A stretch of 40,637 bases of DNA. It comes from Lysinibacillus sp. FJAT-14745 (lineage in GTDB: Bacteria > Bacillota > Bacilli > Bacillales_A > Planococcaceae). The stretch's first letter is position 1. Every line of letters starts with the position of its first letter. The stretch lies in the NCBI RefSeq assembly GCF_001275675.1, contig NZ_LITM01000009.1:178301-218937 (forward strand). The letters run 5' to 3'. Positions 18,173 through 25,736 of this stretch are shown in pieces. Both the position numbers and the translations under genes were made by a program. The notes beneath the pieces were generated by a model, which saw nothing but the letters and a program-made list of their open reading frames with translations, was not told where the DNA came from and made no database searches.

Positions 18173-19147
18173 TCATTCCTGGTCATAATTTTTGGTGAAA
18201 GATTCCACAAAATCTGAGCCGAGCTGAACGTTTTTTTGCTTGAAAGCAGCAATTACTGCCCCGCCGATTGGTTGTAAGATTGGTACCATAAATTGCAATG
18301 GTATCTCGTCAGCTTGTGCAAATTGCTGTAATTTCGATACAAAATATGCTTTATTATTAAAAACGCCACCCACTAATACGACAGGTATGTCCCCTTCCTC
18401 CCAAGTCATATGTGAGTAACATGCTTTAATCGCCACATAATATTTCGTACAAGCATCCTCTATGATCTGAATTGCAACACGATCTCCTTTGTCTGCCACA
18501 TCAAAAACATATTTACTTAATGGTGCAATCACTGTCCGAGGATGCTCCTCTCCATATATACACTCAATTAATTGTGGTACATTTTCCATAGAAAAATAAC
18601 GCAATACTACATCCGTCAAAGTTGTTTGGTCTCCTCGTCCATCATAGCTTTGAAAAATAGCTTTCAGCACTTGAACACCTAAATCATAGCCACTACCCTC
18701 ATCATCAAAAAGATAACCCCAGCCGCCTACTCTATGAAAATGTTGCTCACGATTGTAGCCCATTGTAATAGCGCCTGTCCCTGCAATTTGCACAATACCC
18801 TCTTTGCCTAGTGTGCCTGCATAGAGCGCTATTATAGCATCATTGTCGACGACGACAGCCGCTGATTTATGAATATATTGGCGCAATATTACTTCTACAA
18901 GCCCCTCTGCCTCTAGCTCCTTGACCCCAGCCATGCCCGCAAAACAGCTATCTATAGCTGCAAATACTTGCGGATTTTGTTGTTGTAAATTTTGTAGTAG
19001 ATCATGAATCGTTGACTTAAAATATTGAACACCCATTGCTGTAGGATTACTCCGAGTCGTTACTACTTTGGCATAAATATTGCCCAGCTCATCACAAATC
19101 ACTGCTGACGTTTTCGTTCCGCCACCATCAATCGCTAATACATACAT
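18173..19147 (-). CDS. BadF/BadG-type amino-sugar kinase (GlcNAc/MurNAc kinase-like)
   Basis: A 324-residue ASKHA-fold kinase. The phosphate-1 loop AIDGGGTKTSAV is at 5-16, AAVVVDNDAIIALYAG carries the catalytic-type Asp, IVQIAGTGAITMGY is phosphate-2, and GGWGYLFDDEGSGYDLG is the family signature seen in N-acetylglucosamine kinases and MurK. It probably phosphorylates GlcNAc or MurNAc released by the neighbouring hydrolase. ATG after AAAGGAG. A strong terminator separates it from the hydrolase gene, so it is either a read-through product or has its own promoter. Which sugar it uses is not determinable. Confidence 0.85.
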   Translation of the reverse strand: MYVLAIDGGGTKTSAVICDELGNIYAKVVTTRSNPTAMGVQYFKSTIHDLLQNLQQQNPQVFAAIDSCFAGMAGVKELEAEGLVEVILRQYIHKSAAVVVDNDAIIALYAGTLGKEGIVQIAGTGAITMGYNREQHFHRVGGWGYLFDDEGSGYDLGVQVLKAIFQSYDGRGDQTTLTDVVLRYFSMENVPQLIECIYGEEHPRTVIAPLSKYVFDVADKGDRVAIQIIEDACTKYYVAIKACYSHMTWEEGDIPVVLVGGVFNNKAYFVSKLQQFAQADEIPLQFMVPILQPIGGAVIAAFKQKNVQLGSDFVESFTKNYDQE

Positions 19148-19225
19148 ATCTTTGCTCCTTTCTTCTAAGTTATTTTCGACTTAGCGTCATTTCACTTCCG
19201 CTACAAAAAAATCTGCTGAATAAAA

Positions 19226-19263
19226 AAGGGATTAAGCACTTTCAACTAATGGCTTAATCCCTT
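19226..19263 (-). terminator. Strong terminator after the DUF871 gene
   Basis: AAGGGATTAAGC pairs perfectly with GCTTAATCCCTT around a 14-base loop, and the minus strand continues with six T. It ends the PTS-hydrolase transcript before the kinase gene. Confidence 0.88.
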
Positions 19264-19272
19264 CTTCTGTAA

Positions 19273-20355
19273 TCATTTCGTAAAGCCAAATGATGCCCAA
19301 GGCTGAATATGTGCTAATAAAAATTGCTCTTCTTCTACAACTCTTGCCACAACATTTGTCGATCCGGCATTCGGCATTTCCTTTAAAACAATTTGTAGCT
19401 CACCCTTATAACGCACATCTAAATTATTATCGATTGTCACATCTCCCAATTTTAACGGATGACTATCGTGTGGAGGGAAGTCACCATTTTTATATTTAAC
19501 ACGAGATTGCGTACTACGGATGACATAATCCGAAACATCGCCACGATTAAAATGCGGCTCCTTAAAAAGGATGGCTTCTTCTAAAACAGAGGTTTCAACA
19601 GACTGCTCAACCTTCAGCTCTAGCTTATGGCGATTTAATTGGCCTAATGCACGTATTTCTTCCTCAGAAGCATACATATTGCCGATAATACAATCATCTA
19701 TTAAACCAGTGTGCCATAAATCCTTTGCTTGCACAGTGATTGGCAGATGACGATGCTCTTCTAATGTTGGCAAGCCATGCTCGGTTTCTTCCCAAGGCCC
19801 AAACATCGCATGCTGTGATGAAATCATTGCTGCTGTTCGAATATGATTTGCTTTAAATTGCCTAGATGTTTGTAAAAAATGTTGCCGTGATAGACCTGTG
19901 AACCGTCTCGGATAAAAATTATGACAGCCAATAATATTATCTTTATTCGCTTGATAGGATAATATATTTTCTACATATTTAGTACCGTTACTAATATTTA
20001 ATTCTATTTTTAAATTACTTGCATCGAGAGACATAAACGCTTCTTCCTGGCCAGAAAAACCCATATCTAAGCGCAATGCCGCTAAATGATAATGCTCCTT
20101 AAAGTAACCAATATCTTTATACGTTAAGCCTAAATCTTCAAAAACAGCTGGTGCAATATCAGCTGAAATTTCAAAGCCAAGCTGCTGCGCAAATTTATTG
20201 ATTTGCTGTAATTTTTGTCGTTCCTGATCGTTTTTCAACGACATAAGACATGTAAATATTCGATCAAAACCATTGTCATGAGCGAACTGAACATACCGCT
20301 TCATATCTTCTAGAGTACTGTGCTGAGGATATAGTGAAATCCCTAATCTTCTCAA
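19273..20355 (-). CDS. DUF871 protein, MupG-like phospho-disaccharide hydrolase
   Basis: A 360-residue member of the DUF871 family, whose characterised member MupG of S. aureus cleaves MurNAc-6-phosphate-GlcNAc inside the cell. The N-terminal TIM-barrel part (RRLGISLYPQHSTLEDMKRYVQFA..FDRIFTCL, LDMGFSG, IIGCHNFYPRRFTGLS) occupies about 1-240. A small beta-rich C-terminal domain follows (SRVKYKNGDFPPHDSHPLKLGDVTIDN). Start is TTG, with GGAGGT 7 bases upstream. It directly follows the PTS IIC gene, so its substrate is probably the phosphorylated disaccharide that this PTS imports: muropeptide sugar or a chitobiose-like sugar. Confidence 0.85.
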   Translation of the reverse strand: MRRLGISLYPQHSTLEDMKRYVQFAHDNGFDRIFTCLMSLKNDQERQKLQQINKFAQQLGFEISADIAPAVFEDLGLTYKDIGYFKEHYHLAALRLDMGFSGQEEAFMSLDASNLKIELNISNGTKYVENILSYQANKDNIIGCHNFYPRRFTGLSRQHFLQTSRQFKANHIRTAAMISSQHAMFGPWEETEHGLPTLEEHRHLPITVQAKDLWHTGLIDDCIIGNMYASEEEIRALGQLNRHKLELKVEQSVETSVLEEAILFKEPHFNRGDVSDYVIRSTQSRVKYKNGDFPPHDSHPLKLGDVTIDNNLDVRYKGELQIVLKEMPNAGSTNVVARVVEEEQFLLAHIQPWASFGFTK

Positions 20356-20380
20356 TTCAAATACCTCCGTTAGTTCACAA

Positions 20381-21709
20381 TTACACTTCTACTTTTTGAT
20401 TTTCTAATTCTGTAACATGCTGTTCGTTTTGAGACTCTGCTTCAGCAGCTCGTAGTTCATTCTGCTTGGCCATACGGTTTGCCATTGAAATAAACGGTAA
20501 ATAAATACACACTGCGACGATAAGTAAAACAAGACTTAGTACAGCTCCTTGCCAAGATTGAGTCGCTAAGAATCCATTAATAATCGGTGGCGTTGTCCAT
20601 GGTGGTGAAACTGTAGCTGCTGGCACAAACCCCCATTTTGTTGCAAAGAATGCAATTGTTACGTTAATCATTGGTGTCAAAATAAACGGTACGAATAACA
20701 CTGGGTTTAACACGATTGGAAGGCCGAAAAGTAATGGTTCATTAATATTGAAAAGACCTGGTGCTGCCGACAATTTTCCAACAGTATTATATTGTTTATT
20801 TTTTCTAGCGATAATGAAAATAGCAATAATAAGTGCTATTGTCGTACCAGAACCACCCATATTGATGAAGGCATCAAAGAATGGTTTATTGACGATGTAT
20901 GGCGCTACTTCCCCAGATGAAATTGCTTTTACATTCGCTTCTATTGCTGGTAAATTTATCGTTTGCATAAATGGTTCGATAATGTTAGCACCATGAACAC
21001 CTAATGTCCATAAAAACGTAGGAATGAATGCTAAAAGTAAAGCCGCAATCCATGAATTCGTTAAGCCCATAAACGGCTCTTGAATGGCTGAGTAGAATGA
21101 ACCGACAATATCAGGAATATCAAAGCCTGCCGAAATAATTGTACGAACTAGAGCAAATAAACCAATTGTAATAATAGCAGGTAATAATGCGGCGAAAGAT
21201 TTTGAAACAGCCGGTGGTACTCCATTCGGCATTTTAATTAACAGCTTAGGATTGCCAGTCAATTTACAAAATACTTCAGTTGACAGCAACGCAATAATAA
21301 TGGCAATAAATATACCACCTGTACCTGTCGTTAACCCTGTTATTCCACCTTCACCAAAGGTACCGAACGTCAAATAAGTTGAAAAGCTAATTACACCGGC
21401 AGAAAGTCCATCCTTGTCGTAACTTTTCGCAAGATTGTAAGAAATTGTAAAAGCTAATAACAGAGAGATGATTCCAAATGTTGCTCCCCAAACATTGCCG
21501 CCCCACTGTGTCCAAGTTTCATGCTTCCAGATGGCATCGAGCGCATTTTGATAGAATTTGATAGGCAAATTATTCACAAGAACCGCAAGTGATCCAACAA
21601 TTGTCAATGGCATAATCGTAATAAATCCATCTCGAATGGCAACTAAATGACGCTGATTCCCTACTCTAGCAGCAACCGGCACAAATTTTTCTTCTAAAAA
21701 ACGGAACAT
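20381..21709 (-). CDS. PTS lactose/cellobiose-family permease, IIC
   Basis: The membrane channel of a lactose/cellobiose-family phosphotransferase system, 442 residues with about ten hydrophobic segments. The ATG at 21709 follows GGGAG; a GTG 9 bases earlier overlaps it. Family landmarks include an N-terminal FLEEKFVPVAARVGNQRHLVAIRDGF, LWTLGVHGANI, the loop FNINEPLLFGLPIVLNP, and PPWTTPPIINGFLAT. A charged Glu/Gln-rich tail (from about 420) follows the last helix. No IIA or IIB domain is fused; both are separate genes just upstream. The substrate is probably a beta-linked amino-sugar disaccharide, judged from the neighbours only. Confidence 0.92.
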   Translation of the reverse strand: MFRFLEEKFVPVAARVGNQRHLVAIRDGFITIMPLTIVGSLAVLVNNLPIKFYQNALDAIWKHETWTQWGGNVWGATFGIISLLLAFTISYNLAKSYDKDGLSAGVISFSTYLTFGTFGEGGITGLTTGTGGIFIAIIIALLSTEVFCKLTGNPKLLIKMPNGVPPAVSKSFAALLPAIITIGLFALVRTIISAGFDIPDIVGSFYSAIQEPFMGLTNSWIAALLLAFIPTFLWTLGVHGANIIEPFMQTINLPAIEANVKAISSGEVAPYIVNKPFFDAFINMGGSGTTIALIIAIFIIARKNKQYNTVGKLSAAPGLFNINEPLLFGLPIVLNPVLFVPFILTPMINVTIAFFATKWGFVPAATVSPPWTTPPIINGFLATQSWQGAVLSLVLLIVAVCIYLPFISMANRMAKQNELRAAEAESQNEQHVTELENQKVEV

Positions 21710-21754
21710 TTCACACACTCCCTTTGCTTTTTATTGTGACATCAAGGCTTGATG

Positions 21755-22075
21755 CTACTCCCCATTAAATCGCTCATACAATTCAATCATTTCCGTTGCC
21801 AAATCGCGAAAGGTAATGGCATTCATTAAATGATCCTGTGCGTGAATTAACAGCATCGACACTTCTACTTTTTCTCCCCTTGCCTCTTGTGACAGTAAAG
21901 CCGTCTGAGAATGATGCGCTTCAATCAATGAATCGTTAGCTAACTGTATTTTTCCCTTTGCTTCCTGAATCTGCCCATTTTTTGCTAGTTGGATAGCCTC
22001 CATACACTCACTTTTCGTATTACCACTGTGCACAATCAGTCCCATAATGGATTCCATCAAAACTGTTTCTTCCAT
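21755..22075 (-). CDS. PTS lactose/cellobiose-family IIA
   Basis: A 106-residue helical IIA that receives phosphate from HPr and passes it to IIB. The active histidine is His78 in the motif HAQDHLM, preceded by the family's GNTKSECMEAIQLAKNG and IEAHHSQTALLSQEARG segments. I chose the ATG at 22075, 8 bases after AGGGGG. A perfect 15-bp palindrome (CATCAAGGCTTGATG) lies in the short gap to IIC at 21740-21754 and could stabilise or process the message. Confidence 0.92.
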   Translation of the reverse strand: MEETVLMESIMGLIVHSGNTKSECMEAIQLAKNGQIQEAKGKIQLANDSLIEAHHSQTALLSQEARGEKVEVSMLLIHAQDHLMNAITFRDLATEMIELYERFNGE

Positions 22076-22088
22076 TGTCGTCGCCCCC

Positions 22089-22400
22089 TTAACCAATCAA
22101 CGTTAACGCCTGCTTTAAAACTTTTTCGCCATTCATCATGCCGTAATCCATCATGTTAATGACATCAATTGGAAAATTCATTTCCTTGTATTTTTTTTCA
22201 AAAGTCCCTTTTAAGTAACGAACTTGTGGACCCAGTAGCAGTACATCCGCCATTTTATTAGCTAATACTTTGTCAACCTCACTTTCAGCAATTGCATAAA
22301 TATCTGCCTCAATATTTAGTTCTTGTGCGGCTTTTTGCATCTTAGACACTAGCAAACTAGTACTCATTCCCGCTACGCACACTAGCATAATGTTTTTCAT
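22089..22400 (-). CDS. PTS lactose/cellobiose-family IIB
   Basis: A 103-residue IIB with the phospho-cysteine Cys8 in MLVCVAGMSTSLLV and the family's LLGPQVRYLKGTFEKK loop. The ATG at 22400 follows AAGGAG at 7 bases; the longer in-frame reading covers the promoter and leader and is rejected. The gene is first in the order IIB-IIA-IIC-DUF871 with gaps of 13, 45 and 25 bases, so this is an operon. Upstream (22401-22684) are candidate promoter, NagR-type and CcpA-type sites. Confidence 0.92.
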   Translation of the reverse strand: MKNIMLVCVAGMSTSLLVSKMQKAAQELNIEADIYAIAESEVDKVLANKMADVLLLGPQVRYLKGTFEKKYKEMNFPIDVINMMDYGMMNGEKVLKQALTLIG

Positions 22401-22466
22401 CAAAACACTCCTTTTCATGATAAAGTTCGTCTTTCTAGCTAACTTTAATTTTTGTAATTCCCGACT

Positions 22467-22482
22467 ATGAAATCGCTTTCTT
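22467..22482. promoter_or_regulatory. Candidate catabolite-responsive element (CcpA site)
   Basis: ATGAAATCGCTTTCTT matches the consensus WTGNAANCGNWWNCAW at all but one fixed position. It lies at the expected transcript start of the PTS operon, where CcpA binding would repress. Confidence 0.5.
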
Positions 22483-22488
22483 AAATTG

Positions 22489-22517
22489 AGAATAGCACCT
22501 ATTGGTATATACCACAA
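22489..22517 (-). promoter_or_regulatory. Candidate promoter of the PTS-DUF871 operon with palindromic operator
   Basis: On the minus strand TTGTGG (22512-22517) and TATTCT (22489-22494) are 17 bases apart. The perfect 12-bp palindrome TGGTATATACCA at 22503-22514 overlaps the -35 and spacer. It resembles NagR/YvoA operator sequences. Confidence 0.55.
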
Positions 22518-22606
22518 TATACTTTTTACACCATTCCCTTCCTCATAAAAAGACTTTAAAAATTGGGCTATAACTCCGCTACAGACTACTGAATGGATTC
22601 ACCTAA

Positions 22607-22620
22607 CTGGTATAGTCCAG
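22607..22620. promoter_or_regulatory. Second candidate NagR-type operator upstream of the PTS operon
   Basis: CTGGTATAGTCCAG is nearly palindromic and close to the TGGTCTAGACCA-like operators of NagR/DasR regulators. It is about 100 bases upstream of the first site, in a stretch (22520-22684) that holds no gene. Confidence 0.5.
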
Positions 22621-22684
22621 AAAAAAGTTCAAAAAAATTTAAATTTTTAGAACAAAATACGTGCATATCCTCTGACATCGATAC

Positions 22685-23860
22685 TTAAAAATATTCATAG
22701 AAGGCTGGTTTATTAGAGGGTAGCGCTAACTGCCATCGATCAATTATCTCTTCAGCCAATTGTTTATTTGCATACATGACCGCATCCTTTACAGATAGAT
22801 AGCCAACCATCATCGCTGAGAAAAGATTAATTGGTAATGTTAACATATGCATTTCTCGAATAGAATTTGTCTCAATTATCGAGACGTCTCCACTTTTATT
22901 TATTTTATATACGTGCTTATTCCAACTACAAAATGCATCTTCAATTTGAATATATAACGGCTCCTGAATATCGCCCCACGGATAATGCTGCATAAACCTC
23001 AAAGCGTCTACTATTCTTACCATCACATCCTGAACAACTTCCTTTTTAAACTGTGGTTCTTTAAAATAGAAGCCAAATGGATGGTCGTTAGCAGTAACTC
23101 CCTTAATGCTACTTACACTTGCCGCATGAGATGTTATAAAACGCCAAATTGCTTGTTCTGCTTGTAAATCTTCAGCTATAAAATCATGAATCTCAAACGT
23201 TCCATCCTGAATGATATAACGAATATAACCTGCAATTTGATTAGCCTTAAAATAGACCGCAAAATGACTATCAGGCATCCTTCTCTCTATTCTTTTCCAC
23301 CAAGCATCATCTCGTAGCATACTTCCATTATGGAAAAGTGCCTGTGCATTATGAAAATCCTTAATCCCCTGAAAAAGATCTCGATCTGGCCATTCAAAGC
23401 TCATACGCTTTACTACGTCTAGCTGTTTTCCGAAAGAAGGAAACATTAATTGTGGAATGGTATAACATAGCTTCTCAAAAAATAATTCCCAGCCAAAGTA
23501 ACGATAAAATGATACAGAAAATGGTGCTAACACAGAAATGCTTTGCCCATTCTCTCGCATTTTCTGAAGTGCCTCTGTCATAAGGTTTTTAATAATTCCC
23601 TGTTGCCGATATTCAGGATAGGTTGCAACAAAGCCAATTCCGCCCATATTATAATTTTCACCATGAATTATCATATTAAGTGGCAATATTAATAGCTGTC
23701 CAACTACTTTATATTCATCATAAGCACCCAATGTTGTGCTATGCTCAACCCAATAATGAAAATCATCGCGCCGCGCACCAGTATACTTATTAGGAAAACA
23801 ATAATCTCTTAATTGATGTACCTGCTTATAATCTTCTGGTGGAATTATTTTTATTTCCAT
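22685..23860 (-). CDS. Eis-like GNAT N-acetyltransferase
   Basis: A 391-residue three-domain acetyltransferase of the Eis type. The N-terminal GNAT domain carries the acetyl-CoA site (MGGIGFVATYPEYRQQGIIKNLMTEAL, about 78-104) and SVLAPFSVSFYRYFGWELFF. A second divergent GNAT-like middle part and a sterol-carrier-like C-terminal domain (from about 285) follow. Members acetylate amines such as aminoglycosides, lysines or polyamines; the substrate here is unknown. The ATG at 23860 is preferred over an upstream GTG that overlaps the AGGGGGTG site. It lies between the HPr gene and the PTS operon, but nothing shows that it belongs to sugar metabolism. Confidence 0.82.
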   Translation of the reverse strand: MEIKIIPPEDYKQVHQLRDYCFPNKYTGARRDDFHYWVEHSTTLGAYDEYKVVGQLLILPLNMIIHGENYNMGGIGFVATYPEYRQQGIIKNLMTEALQKMRENGQSISVLAPFSVSFYRYFGWELFFEKLCYTIPQLMFPSFGKQLDVVKRMSFEWPDRDLFQGIKDFHNAQALFHNGSMLRDDAWWKRIERRMPDSHFAVYFKANQIAGYIRYIIQDGTFEIHDFIAEDLQAEQAIWRFITSHAASVSSIKGVTANDHPFGFYFKEPQFKKEVVQDVMVRIVDALRFMQHYPWGDIQEPLYIQIEDAFCSWNKHVYKINKSGDVSIIETNSIREMHMLTLPINLFSAMMVGYLSVKDAVMYANKQLAEEIIDRWQLALPSNKPAFYEYF

Positions 23861-23971
23861 ATGCAAAATCACCCCCTCTCAACACTGAATATTCTTGCAA
23901 TTCAAGATAAACTTAATACCTACCTTGGATCTTTATAGTTCACCCCTGAGATACAACAATACCTTTTATTT

Positions 23972-24241
23972 TTAGAATTCCTCTCCAATTCCTTTAGAAA
24001 CAATTACTTCTGTTACTGTTTGTAAAAGCTTCTCAGCATCGGGCCCATCTGCTGAAATTTCCACAATGCTTCCGGGTGCTACTCCTTGTGCCATAACACC
24101 CATAATTGATTTTAAATTGACCGATTTCTCTTTATACGTTAATAGAACATCACACTCAAATGATGTGACTGCAGTTACAAGTAAAGCAGCGGGTCTAGCA
24201 TGTAGTCCCTCCGGCGCTGTTATTTTATATATTTTCTTCAT
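23972..24241 (-). CDS. ptsH: HPr-family phosphocarrier protein
   Basis: An 89-residue HPr. The phospho-histidine is His14 in EGLHARPAALL, and the regulatory serine (target of HPr kinase) is Ser45 in NLKSIMGVMAQG. It therefore looks like a full HPr rather than Crh, which lacks the histidine. The ATG at 24241 has GGAGGG 6 bases upstream and gives the standard HPr length. It is the fourth gene after nagA, nagR and the SIS gene (17-base gap), which suggests a sugar-inducible HPr. No enzyme I gene follows, so whether this is the main HPr of the cell or a paralogue cannot be told from the window. Confidence 0.92.
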   Translation of the reverse strand: MKKIYKITAPEGLHARPAALLVTAVTSFECDVLLTYKEKSVNLKSIMGVMAQGVAPGSIVEISADGPDAEKLLQTVTEVIVSKGIGEEF

Positions 24242-24258
24242 AGATATCCCTCCACTTG

Positions 24259-24978
24259 TCATGTAAAGTTAATTCGATGTTGATAATAGGCAATCATAGC
24301 CTCATTATGAGACAAATCCGAGTCAACATTATTGCTTTTAAAAACTGGTAATACTTCGTCTGATATGGCCATGATCTCAATGACTTCACTGAATAATACA
24401 TTTAAAATAATTGAACCAATAACTGTAGAAGATGGTGCATACTGTATTTCATTGTGGTGCAGCAAACCATCTCCTATTGGTATATGCGTATCGATCACTA
24501 TATCTACTACATCCTCTAAGCGCTGTCCACTTTGATGGCGAGTCGGCTGTTCACAATAAGCAAGCGATTGCAGAGACATGACCAGCACTCCTGCTTCTTT
24601 CGCTAAAAATGCTACATCTATAGGTGCTTGATTTCTCCCGGATGTTGAAATAACAATACAAACATCATTTTCATGAAATTCAAAATGACCTTTATACTGT
24701 TCAATGATAGTCGGGTCCTTCTCATTTTCAGATGATGTCATTGCTCCTGCGTGTAATGTTAAAGGTTCTATAATGATCGGACGTACAGGTACAAGCCCTC
24801 CCGCACGATAAAAACCGTCCTGTGCTAAAAGATGAGAATGGCCGCAACCAAATAATTGGACAATTCCCCCGCGTTGAAGCCTTTGTACAATTAATTGTGC
24901 GGCTTCTTTTATTTGGGCATATTCTTGCTCCTTCACAGCCTGCATTAGCTTTTGAATTTCTAGAAAATATGCATCCAT
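24259..24978 (-). CDS. SIS-domain sugar-phosphate protein (UPF0309-like)
   Basis: A 239-residue single SIS-fold protein, likely binding a phosphosugar. The SIS core shows GGIVQLFGCGHSHLLAQDGFYRAGGLVPV (about 43-71) and VCIVISTSGRNQAPIDVAFLAKEAG. A distinctive end carries HNEIQYAPSSTVIGSIILNVLFSEVIE. I recall this as the UPF0309 family, often beside nagA/nagR. It lacks the layout of GlmS-like NagB-II (two SIS domains) and of MurQ etherase, so isomerase, deaminase or regulator are all open. The ATG at 24978 follows AAGGTG and lies 4 bases after the nagR stop. Confidence 0.8.
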   Translation of the reverse strand: MDAYFLEIQKLMQAVKEQEYAQIKEAAQLIVQRLQRGGIVQLFGCGHSHLLAQDGFYRAGGLVPVRPIIIEPLTLHAGAMTSSENEKDPTIIEQYKGHFEFHENDVCIVISTSGRNQAPIDVAFLAKEAGVLVMSLQSLAYCEQPTRHQSGQRLEDVVDIVIDTHIPIGDGLLHHNEIQYAPSSTVIGSIILNVLFSEVIEIMAISDEVLPVFKSNNVDSDLSHNEAMIAYYQHRINFT

Positions 24979-24982
24979 AGAA

Positions 24983-25717
24983 TCACCTTTTAATTTCACT
25001 AATGAATTTGTATCGATCAGCTCGATAAGTACTTCGCACAAGCTCAAATGGAACTCCATCAGATAAATAACTTGTACGTTTAATAATTAATACTGGTGCA
25101 GTATGATTAATTTGCAAAAATTTACTATCTTCTTTTGGAACAATAGCTGCCTCCATTTGCTGAATAGCATTTCCAATTTTTTGATGGAATTTTGCTTCAA
25201 TTAACGCATACAATGACCCCATTATTTTCTTTTCATCTAATTCTGGATATACTTTTACTGGAATATATGTTCTTTCGATTGCCATTGGCTTGGAATCTGC
25301 ACTACGAATCCGTACAACGAAGAATACCTCTTCGCCCGGCTTTAACATTAAATCTCCAGCAATATCAACTGGTGGTACGATTTTTTCAAAGCGTAACACT
25401 TTACTGCTTGGTTCCATTCCTCTAGCCCGCATATCCTCTGTAAAACTTGTTAATCCCTTTAGCGGTTGTTCTAATTTTGGATTAGCGACATATGTACCTT
25501 TCCCTTTTTCACGATACAGCAAACCGCTATTGACTAAATTTGTGATTGATTGACGGACAGTCATTCTACTAACATCAAACTGCGTAGAAAGCTCTCGCTC
25601 AGAAGGTATATTTTCTCCGATTTTGTATTCTTCTAAATAAATCCGTTGTTTAATGATTTCTTCTATTTGTATATAGATAGGTATATGAGAATTTTTATCT
25701 AACAAGTGTTGCACCAT
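24983..25717 (-). CDS. nagR: GntR/HutC-family regulator NagR (YvoA)
   Basis: A repressor of GlcNAc use that responds to GlcNAc-6-P or GlcN-6-P. The winged helix covers about 10-75 (IPIYIQIEEIIKQRIYLEEYKIGENIPSERELSTQFDVSRMTVRQSITNLV...YREKGKGTYVA). The UTRA effector domain follows (about 85-240: LKGLTSFTEDMRARGMEPSSKVL, PVLIIKRTSYLSDGVPFELVRSTYRADRY). The 244 residues match YvoA. The ATG at 25717 has GAGG 8 bases upstream. It sits between nagA and the SIS gene in one transcript. Three palindromes in the window are candidate targets. Confidence 0.92.
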   Translation of the reverse strand: MVQHLLDKNSHIPIYIQIEEIIKQRIYLEEYKIGENIPSERELSTQFDVSRMTVRQSITNLVNSGLLYREKGKGTYVANPKLEQPLKGLTSFTEDMRARGMEPSSKVLRFEKIVPPVDIAGDLMLKPGEEVFFVVRIRSADSKPMAIERTYIPVKVYPELDEKKIMGSLYALIEAKFHQKIGNAIQQMEAAIVPKEDSKFLQINHTAPVLIIKRTSYLSDGVPFELVRSTYRADRYKFISEIKR

Positions 25718-25736
25718 CCTTATCGCCTCTTTACTT

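Noticed and set aside
24259-24978. Identification of the SIS protein as MurQ
   Set aside because: The MurQ etherase signature was not seen and the protein is shorter than MurQ; only the SIS fold is shared.
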